From Mytilisepta virgata (Eukaryota; Mollusca; Bivalvia; Mytilida; Mytilidae): DNA of 64,000 nt. The notes under the pieces were generated by a model. The model saw nothing but the letters and a program-made list of their open reading frames with translations, had not been told where the DNA came from and searched no databases. The stretch spans positions 32,502,230 through 32,566,229 of the forward strand of contig CM051516.1 in assembly GCA_028015205.1 (NCBI GenBank), written 5' to 3'. Positions 10,331 to 20,110 of the stretch are shown in pieces (position 1 is the first letter of the stretch; every line of letters begins with the position of its first letter). The position numbers were made by a program, and so were the translations under genes.

Positions 10331-10900
10331 TTAAGACGTCTTTCTTTCCTTGGATTCAATTGTAGAATGAGCTGCGGTCGTCCTGCAAGTGCTTATATTA
10401 CCTACAGGTTCCTCAACGACTTGTTGATTCATACACAAACGTTTGGCAAAGTATTCGTTTCGAGATTGTTGCAGTTCAGATTTCACTTTTCTGATGAGGT
10501 TTCTATTAAGTCTTGTCCACTCGTTGTCAATCCTTCTACACCCCTTGCAGACATTCATGTTTTTGTAGAATTCCGCAAAGCTCTTGTTCATTTGACACTT
10601 TGTACATTTCTTGTTTGGATCCACTTTGCTGGGCCCTCCACTTGTGTTGTCCAGCCGTTTGGTTCTCTCAACTTTGGTTGGAAGTATTTTTCTTTTCACT
10701 TCTGGTTTTGCTTTGGTTTTTGAAAGATCCACAGGAATTAAGTATCTAGCAGGAACCAATAAACCGGCGTTTTCGACTCCATTGGTACGTGTGTGTTGTT
10801 TGACGGTCTTCAAACAGCTGATGAAATTAAACAAAACCTCTGAATATATTTTCGTTAAAAGCTTTCCATTGGCGTCATGGTGGCGAAGATTGTTTTTGTC
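10331..10900 (-). pseudogene. CxxC zinc-motif protein fragment, in frame with the downstream C2H2 ORF
   Basis: The frame is open from about 10900 down to TAA at 10333-10331. It has no convincing ATG; the listed start is TTG at 10834, and the coding look begins further upstream with LRHHDANGKLLTKIYSEV. The minisatellite cuts off the 5' side. A treble-clef-like pair KKCTKCQMNKSFAEFYK and NVCKGCRRIDNEW (C-x2-C-x15-C-x2-C) lies in the centre, followed by basic helices. The frame is the same as that of the C2H2 ORF, separated only by TAA followed immediately by ATG. It is either a two-cistron remnant or a single gene with a nonsense codon. Confidence 0.5.
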
Positions 10901-10923
10901 TATTCATTCAGACAACACAGTTC

Positions 10924-11165
10924 GCTGCTCGTCATTGTAGTTTGCTGCTCACCACTGCTCTTCTCTTGCTCCGCGCTGCTCATTGCTACTTATCTCATGC
11001 TCCGTGCTGCTCATCGCTGCTCTTCTCTTGCTCTTTGCTGCTCATCGCTACTCAGGACCTTACTCGCGTGCTCATTTCGCTCCTGCTGCTTGTTGCTGTT
11101 TGTCATTGCTGCTCTTCTCTTGTTCTTTGCTACTCATCGCTGCTCTTCTCTTGCTCCGTGCTGCC
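10924..11165 (+). repeat. Minisatellite, right block
   Basis: Same repeat as 8915-9400, including the higher-order unit GCTACTCAGGACCTTACTCG at about 11048. The two blocks bracket the zinc-finger remnant in the same orientation. Confidence 0.85.
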
Positions 11166-12420
11166 AAAGTGAAGTTGTCTGATATAATGGTTAGATGCCA
11201 TGCATGAATATGCACTTTGTTCTTAGAATTTGGAGAATGTCTACGGTTGCCATGGACATAGGACAAAAAGTTCCAAAAAATGAAATCAATCCAATCCAAT
11301 TGTATGAAAATGAAAGATGTTATCAATACATGTATCTTAGCTTTGGGAGGCTTGAGCTGTGAGAGTCAGACGTACGTACAGAGTGATCCCTAAAACTATG
11401 ATTGCAAGTGGTACCCAATAATTACCCGATCTGCCTGAAACTCAAACTTGATCTATACCTCATCATTATAAGCTCATATTCCAAGAATAAGATCACATGG
11501 TAAAAAGGTTTGCAAAAATTCCGTCGAACTAATATTTGACAATAATTCCTATATATGTTTATCGATATACATTCAAAATAGTAAAAGATTAGAACTTGTA
11601 TTCTGACTTAATGAAAAACAACAGAAAAATGTCGGGGTTTGTTTTAATTTTTTTCCCTAGATGCTCAGATGGGATATTTTTAAAGGTCATTAACGGGTTT
11701 AGAGACTTAATGTAATTTTTTTTTTTTTTGAATTCATAACTTATATATGTATTCAGTTATGTAAAAAGATGTCTATGAGGTAGGACGGCACAATCGAGAG
11801 ATTCTTATTCTTCTTTCCAACAAGAAATTTTCCGAAAGATTATTCGAACACTGGTTGTTCAATCTTGAGGAAACTTCATAGAAAGGTAAGGTCAAGTAAG
11901 ATAATGGGCTGAATCGTCTTTGAATTTCAAAATGGCTGCCGTTGCCATGGAAACAGCGAAATGTAAAAAATCATCAACGTAAGACCACTAGTTCTCGGAA
12001 ACCTTTAGCTCGACGATTTCAGTATTTAAAGAATCGTGTTTCTTGTCTCTCCTAATTACACCAATTTTAAGAAAGGATGGGGGGGGGGGGGGGGGGGGGG
12101 GGTTGAAAGGTATGTTTTGGGAGGACCAAAACAGAGTTGAGTTTCAATAGGAACACATGGGACACATATTGATTAATAGCATTCCGCTGCCTGTAAATGT
12201 CTCTTATAAAATATAATACAATTAAATAATTAATTTGGAAAATATTACAAAGAGTTCAACATAAGATAGAGAAATTTCATGTTTTGAATTATATCCAATT
12301 CAAACTTGGCATGCTTGGAGTAAAAAACTTTCGTGTGTTTTGATTGTTACAATAGGAACAAGTTTTGTTTTATTTAAAATAATGATTTCATTGTGATGCC
12401 TAATTGGTATGCTTTAAGGG
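11166..12420. other. Non-coding; X-box-like repeats and a 24-base G run
   Basis: A repeat unit of the 8130-8560 family lies at about 11240-11330, with GTTGCCATGGACATAGG. GTTGCCATGGAAACAG recurs near 11940. An uninterrupted G run occupies 12079-12102. No gene was recognised. Confidence 0.5.
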
Positions 12421-12499
12421 GGATTCATAATGGAAATTTAAACCAGAGGCTCCATGGAACCTGAATCGCATTTTAGGTGACCACAACTGACAAAGCACT

Positions 12500-13690
12500 T
12501 CTATATAAGATCTGTAAGGAATTGGTCTACAGTGTCCAGTACTTCCAGATAAGATGTGTCAAGAATTCTTCCAAGGTCCAATGTTAAAAATGTTAAAATA
12601 AGTCCAGCTGTAGCAGCTAGTTTGGATTCCGATCTGCACGAAAACACAACTTTTGTAGCAGACATTTATCCCAAGATCTTCATGCAACAAAAACATTTTA
12701 ATTGGCATAGTATTTTCTGACAAGATGACCTTTGTACAAATTTCCCCCATAGGGTCCATTGTAAAACTAATCTGGCTGTGTCGACCATCTTCTGAATTTC
12801 AGATCGGCATAAAAACATAACTATTGTAGAGGTTCATCCAATGCTTGTTCATACATAAAAACATTTCAATTGGCTTGGTAGTTTCTGGCAAGAAGACCTT
12901 TGTACAAATTTCCCTATAGGTTCCAATGTTAACCTAGGTACGGATGTGGCAACCATCTTGAATTTCGAATACCTTTTGTAGAGGTTCATCCAATGCTTGT
13001 TCATACATAAAAGTATTTCAATTGGCTTGGTAGTTTCTGACAAGAGGACTTTGTAGAGTTCAATGTTAAACCAAGTCTGGCTGTGGCGGTCATATTGAAT
13101 TTCCGATCGGCACATAAAACATAAATTTTGTAGTGGTCTATCAAATGATCATTCATACATAAACACATTTCTATTGGCTCGGTAGTTTCAGACAAGAAGA
13201 CCTTTGAACAAAATTCCCCATAGGCTTTATTGTTAAACTAAGTCCGGTTGTGACGGCCATCTCGAATTTCCGATCGGCACAAAAAAAAATAAAAAGATTT
13301 GTAGATGTCCATTCAATGCTTTTTCAAACATAAAAACATTTCAATTGGCTTGGTAGTTCCTGACAAGAAGATCTTTATACAAATTTCCCCATAGAGTTGA
13401 GTTCAATGTTAGCCTAAGCCTGGTTGCCACGGCCATCTTGAATTTTCATGCAAAAATCAATTCAATTGGCTCAGTAGTTTCTAACAAGAAGAACTTTAAA
13501 GATAAGTCCAATGAGAATGAAATATCTGGCCCTGGTAGCCATGTTGAATATCCAATCGGCACAAAAAAGTTTTGTACAGAACCATCCAATTAACATTCCT
13601 GCTAAGTTTGGTTTCAGAGAAGATGAAAATGTGAAATGTGAACGGACGACGTATGCAAAGTGATGGCAAAACTCACATGGCATTTAAAAT
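12500..13690 (-). repeat. Tandem array of 120-168 bp diverged units
   Basis: The anchor TTCAATTGGCTTGGTAGTTT (or variants), followed by TGACAAGAAGACCTTTGTAC and CCCCATAGGGTCCAATGTTA, recurs near 12701, 12868, 13017, 13171, 13339 and 13461. Each anchor is followed by a CGGCCATCTTGAATTTCCGA-type block. Spacings are 167, 149, 154, 168 and about 120 bp. The six minus-strand open frames here are repeat translations, not genes. The same modules are scattered at 14.9, 16.0, 45.6, 47.7, 49, 51.3 and 53 kb. Confidence 0.8.
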
Positions 13691-13955
13691 CGGATTGTAA
13701 ATTTAAATGTGTATTGAATGTATAAAACTAAAACGAGGTCGTTTGGAGAAATTTATGAAGCCAAATAAGGGAAATATTTTTAGGGCCTCCATTGGAGAAC
13801 ATTTTTTTAGAATTAAGTTACATCTAATTATATTTCACCATGATACAAAATAGGTAGAACTTTCATGTAAAAATAACATCAACTAGGTCCCCAGTTAATA
13901 TAATTAATATAGTTCAAAGTGAGAAAATTTGTTTTGGCTTTTGTTAAGTTGTATA

Positions 13956-14431
13956 CAGTCGAAGTTCGGTAGCTCGAACTCGGATCGCTCGAACACCACC
14001 GATGGCTGGAACTGTTTTAAAAGTCCCGTAAATTTTCCCATTATTTTCATGTTGAAAAAGCCGAACAAAAATGTTGGTCCCAACAATTACAAAATTGTAT
14101 ATTTTACCAATGAAAACTCGAACTGAATTAAATGGACAATCTTGTTGCCTGATACTAACGCTAAAAATCACAAGTTTAATACAAATGGATGAATCTGCCA
14201 TTAAATATTTACTGTTCAACGTAATAAAGATGTCATGATAACTATTGATTAGTGATTAACCTGTTAAATTTTAATTTATAAATATTTCGTGGTTATGATA
14301 AGCTATGCCAACCAGTATTCTGACGACTCTGGCAATTTTTCGTAACTGATTAAATTTCGGTAACTCGAACTACCGATAATTCGAACAGAATTCTAGGGTC
14401 CCTTGGAGTTCGAGCCATCGAAGTTCTACTG
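13956..14431. mobile_element. pogo/Tigger-like MITE flanked by TA
   Basis: The left end CAGTCGAAGTTCGGTAGCTC is matched in inverse by the right end, which reads CAGTAGAACTTCGATGGCTC on the other strand. TA flanks both ends (13954-13955 and 14432-14433), as expected for a Tc1/mariner-superfamily TA target duplication. Subterminal CTCGAAC words repeat on both sides. The element is about 476 bp long and has no transposase frame, so it is non-autonomous. The three small open frames inside are not genes. Confidence 0.75.
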
Positions 14432-14859
14432 TATACGAAAAGTTTAAGAGAAAGAAATTTATATATCATTAAGATCGTATCTTGTTTTAATTTGAAATAG
14501 TTTTTTGCTTTCACAAAGGTATATATTTTGACGCCATAAAAGGGATCTGATAATGTTTTTCAATAAATAGGGATTGCACAATAAGGTGAAAGACAGGTAT
14601 GTACATCTTAGGTATCTTATTTCATTAAAGTGTATGTAAACTCATTGTATGAAATTAAGAGAATGGACCTTTCGGTTAATGTTGGGTGGAAAAGCATCAA
14701 CCGGAGGCCGCCATATAATATTTATACACGTGTTAGTGAGGTTTAAACAGTGGCAATCGAAATTTAAGTTATCATTCTTTATATAGTCTTGTACACGTGT
14801 GTACATTATTATTTTGCGTATTTTACGTTTCCGTTATATATATATGTTACACCCTCCTT

Positions 14860-15330
14860 TTGTTCAGAGGGACTCCCAACCGACATGGCTGCTGGTACTA
14901 CACTATATTCTCCCAGGCTAAGTCCATCTTGACTGACAGCCTCAAACATTGCTGTCAAATTCAACTGGCCCACTGATTTCAAACAAAATTTTTTCAGTGA
15001 TTTTCCCCATAAGGTTCTATGTTAAACTATGTTCTGCTCTGGCAATCATCTAGAATGGCGGACGGGGTCATCGGATATATTTTTGAAAGAGTACCAACTA
15101 AGGACCATTGCTGCACTATGAGGAATTTACCTAAAGAACTTCTTGTCTGAAACCACTCGGCCGATTGGAACAAAACTTGGCAGCAATGATCCTTAGTTGG
15201 TCCTCTTTCACAATTATATTCGATGATCTCGCCCACAGAATAAATTTAAATATCTTCTTGTCTGAAACCACTGGGACAATTGGAACTCAGCAGTGATCCT
15301 TAGATGGTCCTCTTTCAGAATTATATATAT
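14860..15330 (+). repeat. Dispersed 'CTGAAACCACTGGG' modules, interrupted by an insertion
   Basis: TTCTTGTCTGAAACCACT, TTGGAACAAAACTTGGCAGC and AATGATCCTTAGTTGGTCCT recur at about 15140-15210 and 15255-15330 and again at 16020-16330. The copy B element at 15340-16020 separates them, consistent with its insertion into an older array. Confidence 0.65.
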
Positions 15331-15339
15331 ATATAAAAA

Positions 15340-16020
15340 AATAATGTATGTCTCTTTAATACGTTCGGAAATATGGTGTTTTAAGTTTTGGCAAACAGAT
15401 CTGTAAATACATAGAATACACGTAGAAATCGCTGCAAAAAGTCAAATATTTAGAATTTAAATTATGATTTTTCAAAATCCAGCCCCTAGAATTTTTAAAG
15501 AAAAATGATATAATTATTGCCATTGAAATTCCCCATTTATTGATATGAAATTTATTAGAGGTCACCATATTAGTTTTTTTTAGTACATTAGATTTATTAC
15601 TATATGAAGAGTGAAAATAAGCGTCAAAAAGCCAAAATAATCGTGACGTCGTCACGATGAAAACTGAAGACTTTTAGAGTTTTTACAGAAAGGACGTATG
15701 ATTTCCACAACGAAAAAACGAAGCTGGTAACCCCATGTTTATTCAGTATATTGAAACGAAAAAGTTGACAGCAATAAAATATCGTTTTTATAGAAAATTC
15801 TATGGATTAGTTTTTGAGAGAGGACGAGTTTAAGTAAATTATTAATAACTTTCGGCAATTTCTATATGAAATTTACAGTAAAATACGTTTATTTTAAGGA
15901 TTTTAAAATCAAACTTATTAAAGAAATATAAAAGCAAAGATATTTAGATGCAATTTCGAATATTATAGGTGCACGTAAAATTTCATGAAATCCGCAATTT
16001 AGCAGATTAAGGTACTTCCT
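15340..16020 (-). repeat. Dispersed repeat, copy B (inverted relative to 3850-4660)
   Basis: Homologous blocks run antiparallel to copy A over about 680 bp. It sits inside the array of CTGAAACC modules. The 99-codon minus-strand frame within it has no recognisable product. Confidence 0.65.
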
Positions 16021-16330
16021 ACTATAAGAATCTTCTCATCTGAAACCACTTTGCCAATTTGAACCAAACTTGACAGCAATGCTCCTTAGGTGGTCCTCTT
16101 TCAGAATTGTGACCCGGAATGTCGATTCAGAATGCTGTCACAGCCTAACACAGATATACATAGGATCCTATCTGGGAAAAATTCTTTTAAAGAGGACAAA
16201 TATACCTAAGGAGCAATGTCTGAACCCACCTGTCAAATTGGACCAAGACTTGGCTGCAACGGTCCTTAGATGTTCATTTTTCAAATTTATGTTTCATAAC
16301 TCAGACTGTCCTTGGATTCCTTAGTTCCCC
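16020..16330 (+). repeat. Dispersed 'CTGAAACCACT' module, right part
   Basis: Continues the module series of 14860-15330: CATCTGAAACCACTTTGCCA, TTGAACCAAACTTGACAGCA and TGCTCCTTAGGTGGTCCTCT, with a second diverged unit at about 16195-16290. Confidence 0.6.
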
Positions 16331-17070
16331 TGTGGTGCGACATTAAACTGATATCTAATTTATATCTTGAAATTTGTTTGTGTTTGTGCAACACATTCAA
16401 TATTGCAACCAAAATGATTACAAACTAAATATTCTGCATTCGCGGTATCTCCTAAATCTATAATTATACTTACGATAGGGAACGTTATTTACTGGAACTA
16501 TAAATATCAGTAACAGGAATGATCCAAGGAAACAGAGTGACATCTAAATTAATAAAAAGAAAACATCAACTGATAAAGAGATTCCCTTAGTACAGAATCA
16601 TACTATTCTCGACAGTTATAACGAAGTGATTTCTCTGAGGACCTGCCTCAGGTTGTGGGTCGTCATAAATGAAGCTAAATAATTCGTTATTTATCAGCGA
16701 GTTACAACTTTCAGACTTTTGTGGCCATTCCATTTATATGGTTTTTTTTATAATTTACCCGAAAGGTAATTACCCGGTAAAGCTAATTTAATGTCTTTTA
16801 CTTTCATTTTTACATCATATATGTGTCTTTGATAGCGTAACAAAAAAGTTTAAAACATTTCTAGTGATCAAGGCTTTTTATCCGAAAAGTTGATCCTTTA
16901 TAACAAAGGGAACAGTTCAACGCCTTGCTGTACCACGGTTTCAGAAAAGTTGCGCTGTCGCTGACATATTTTTTCGCCAAATTCCTAAGTTCAAAGAGTC
17001 ATAACTCTTACAAAAGTCAACGGATAAAATTTCTTGTCCGTAAGCAAATCTAGAGTATATCCTAATTCAT
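16330..17070. other. Non-coding, AT-rich
   Basis: No gene or mobile element was recognised. The last part, from about 16980, begins the repeat that forms the palindrome at 17073-17460. Confidence 0.4.
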
Positions 17071-17072
17071 TA

Positions 17073-17460
17073 CAAAGTTCCATGAAATTCTGTTTTGTGG
17101 TTTTAGAGAAGATGCGCTGACAAAGTGTTTCACTAGTATATTTTGGGCAAAATCTAAGTTCAAAGGGGCATAACTCCTAGAAAAAAAATAAATTAAATTT
17201 CCTCTCGATATGCCCATGTAGATGTGCATGTGTACAGGAGATTTTGATTCAATTTTTTTTCTAGGAGTTATACCCCTTTGAACTTAGATTTTGCACAACA
17301 TACATGACATATACCAGTGAAACAGTTTGCGAACGCAACTTCTCTGAAACCACACAACAGAATATCATGAAACTCTTTTGTTAATAAGGACATACTCTGC
17401 AGATGAGTATGTCCTTATTAACTACAAAGTTTCATGAAATTCTGTTGTGGATTCCATGTC
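17073..17460. repeat. Nested palindromic element: about 115-bp arms plus an 18-bp perfect palindrome
   Basis: The left arm (about 17078-17198) and right arm (about 17251-17372) are inverted copies that share GCAAAATCTAAGTTCAAAGG and CATAACTCCTAGAAAAAAAA. Immediately after them, 17380-17397 and 17405-17422 are perfect 18-bp inverted repeats around the 7-base spacer TGCAGAT. TACAAAGTTTCATGAAATTC then repeats the outer left flank. The whole folds as two stacked hairpins and is probably a MITE family. No coding content. Confidence 0.8.
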
Positions 17461-18016
17461 AACTCATGAATTTATGTGCGTTTTGCGTAAGAATTTTTGT
17501 ATGAAGTTTTTACTGTTGTGTTAATCAATAGGAGTGAAGCGGTTTGGCGGTCGGTATATAAAGAAAACGGGCACGAGATTTCAGTATCGAGGTTTGGGCA
17601 GTGACCATTGCGCACGTATATGTTAATTGAAAGTTTAATTTTCGGTATATTGTATGCAAAGTGACAGGTGTGTTTAAATATAAGTTTGTAACAATTTATG
17701 TATTATATATTTATAGATCCTTGTATGCAGCCTTCATATTTCGTGGAATTTGGATTTTGTGTAGTGAGAGACATTTATTTATATATATCTGTTCTTGATT
17801 TTCAGGCTGCATTGTTTATGTACTAGTATTATATAAAAAAGAGATGGTCACTGCTTCTTACAGTATCTAAATTTATTAGTTGTTTTCTTTGTGTCTTATT
17901 CGAGTATAAGGTATACATGTCTGAATGTGCTCAGATATGTATGCTATACAGAAATCCGAGTAGTTTAGCACATAAATAATTTATGTTCGTTTGAGCGAAG
18001 TGAATTTAGAACATAA

Positions 18017-18085
18017 ATACCTTTTCCAACTCATGCCCAACCAACTTGTACCCTGTCTTTTACCAACTTGCACCCTAATATTTAC
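18017..18085 (+). repeat. Left subrepeat array CCAACTNGTACCC (possible Mutator-type end)
   Basis: CCTTTTCCAACTCATGCCC, AACCAACTTGTACCCTG and TACCAACTTGCACCC occur in series. The inverted counterpart lies at 19030-19135, with the transposase fragment 18426-18785 in between. Long terminal inverted repeats with internal subrepeats are known for Mutator-like elements, which makes these candidate ends. Confidence 0.4.
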
Positions 18086-18425
18086 GGAGTGTTCACGTTT
18101 CTCCAACATTTGATAATTAACTATAACAACATTCAATTAAGGGTGGGGATTAGGGAGCCATCTAAAGGATAGCTAAGTGTTTTATTACCTGTTCAGTATA
18201 TATATATAATATTATATTTTGTTTCCTTTTTTTTTTAATTATTTTTTATTTTCTTCTGTGTATAATTCGTTTAATTTTTTTTCATAAAATGTTCATTTTG
18301 TTAATTTTTTAATTTATCCATACTAGTATTCATAACAAAATATCTATATTTACATAACAAGATAAGGAAATAAAATACAAAAAGCACTGTCTATTACACT
18401 GCATATAAGTTTCACTGTAAAGTTA
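18086..18425. other. AT-rich spacer 3' of the Mutator-like transposase fragment
   Basis: T-rich low-complexity sequence with a short TA run near 18200. No gene is seen. Confidence 0.4.
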
Positions 18426-18785
18426 CTGGCGAAGCTCCATGCGGATACAAAAGGATGCTTGGTCTGCGTAGTCTTGGACTTTCAGCTGCTGGTCAAGGAA
18501 TCTGTGCTTTAGTGTTCTGAGTCTTGTGTCGATGTCTCTGTACTTCTTCTGTTTTGGTCTGGTTGTTGCTCCGGATGATACTTGAATGTTGTCTGCCTCT
18601 GTGTTCGCCAGTGTATTCTTGAGTATCTCTATAAGCTGGAATATGTTGGAGTGAGCGTGTCTTACAAGTTTCTTCAGTTTGCTGTGCCATCCTTCCAGGT
18701 GGTTGTTGGTGCGCGGTCCTTCGTTGGTGAAATTTTTTTTTTCATTACTAATACCTTCAATATTAACTTGCTGTTTTAGTTAACA
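18426..18785 (-). pseudogene. C-terminal fragment of a Mutator-like (MULE) transposase
   Basis: The minus frame is open for about 120 codons between an upstream TAA at about 18787 and the TAA at 18428-18426. It carries FTNEGPRTNNHLEGWHSKLK followed by KLVRHAHSNIFQLIE. The block RTNNxxEGWHxxL with a following helix is typical of MULE-family transposases, often linked to FLYWCH fingers in animals. The catalytic DDE core and zinc finger are absent. The 65-codon frame 18690-18493 is a shadow in another phase. Flanking inverted subrepeats at 18017-18085 and 19030-19135 could be the element's ends. Confidence 0.6.
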
Positions 18786-19029
18786 ATATAAACTGATCAT
18801 ATGAACATTTTTATTGCTCTTTTAATTAATTTACTTCAAAACTATAACGACCCCATTGAAGTACTAATCAGTTCCAACCAACAACAAAAAATGTTTGTGT
18901 AATTATGTCACCACATGTTTTCTCTGTGTAATGAAATTAATTGCTTTTCTTACAACTTTCAAAAGCTTTTGTTATTTTCCTTCCAAATAACTAAACAGTA
19001 TAAAGTTGTGTTTACAATTTTATTACAAG

Positions 19030-19135
19030 ATAAGTACGAGTTTGTACAAATAGAGTACGAGTTGGTAGGGTACGAGTTGGAATAGGTACAAGTTGGTAAA
19101 AAAGGGGTTCGCGTTGGAAAAGGCACGAGCTGACC
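19030..19135 (-). repeat. Right subrepeat array GGGTACGAGTTGG (possible Mutator-type end)
   Basis: GTACGAG or GTACAAGTTGG words repeat at about 19034, 19055, 19070, 19086 and 19108. The reverse complement, CCTTTTCCAAC then ACCAACTTGTACC then CCAACTCGTACCC, matches the order of the left array. Confidence 0.55.
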
Positions 19136-19144
19136 TGTACTCCT

Positions 19145-19300
19145 GGGGTGCTTTCCATTATGCGGTACGTTCCAATTGGACCAAAGATTCGTGTTCCATT
19201 ATTGGTCCGTACCACAGTGGTTCTTTAGAAATGACGTATCAGACGAACCGGAAGAAGAATTAGTGAAAGTCGGTACGTACCGCATAATGGAAAGCACCCC
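19145..19300. mobile_element. 156-bp MITE with perfect 26-bp terminal inverted repeats
   Basis: Bases 19145-19170 (GGGGTGCTTTCCATTATGCG and six more) and 19275-19300 are perfect reverse complements, 26 of 26. The interior has no protein. No clear target-site duplication was seen, so the superfamily stays open. The small frames across it (19012-19215 and 19176-19493) arise from the inverted ends. Confidence 0.85.
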
Positions 19301-20110
19301 TGTTGTGTGGTTTCAGAGAATGCTCACAAGAACAGGACTGAGGGACGGACGAACGCGTCAAAAACATTATACCCTTTGTAACTGTGTTGTGTGGGGTATA
19401 ATTAAAGATATCGAATGTTGGATTTCGAATTTCGAACTTCGGATATTGAATCTAGAATTTCGGATCTCTTATGATCCTTCTGGGCTTTCTTAAAAATAGG
19501 TTGTATAAGTCAGAACTGCATTTTATTGAAGAATGTCTTAAAATACAAGCACTAATGTAACAATTAAATCCGTAATTTTGTTTTGACAGTACTTAGCTTT
19601 TAATTGTTTTAACTTTAAAATTCGTTTATAATCTCTTGATTAATATTAATAAATGTCTCTCGTTCCTGGAAGAATAGACCAAATGGAGGTACAATGTAGG
19701 CCGAGTAGTATGTTACCATTGCAAAGCCTCCTGTCCAGCACAATATATACAATCGTCAGGCACAGCAGGTTCTTGTTGCATTTGGAAGTGATACCCAAAC
19801 CAGAGAGTCATGTCTTTCTTGGTAATTTTTCAGCTTATGTGTACACCAAAATTTCAGACTTGCTTGGATTTTAGCTTGCATCAAACTATGTGGATTTATA
19901 AAATAAGTAAAATCAAAACAAACACAAAACTTATTAGTCTTTGATTATTTCATTTGATCATGATTACTTATGATAATGATCTGATCCAAATTAATCTTGA
20001 TTAATTATTTTATCGAAGATTCATTGATTTAAATTTACTATGTACATGACTGAAAATGATATATTAATAGTTTTGAATAAATTGTCGAAATTCATTTTGA
20101 TATTAAGATA

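Noticed and set aside
12500..13690. CRISPR-like regularly spaced repeats
   Set aside because: Units are contiguous, diverged 120-168 bp tandem repeats without short constant repeats and unique spacers, and the genome is animal.
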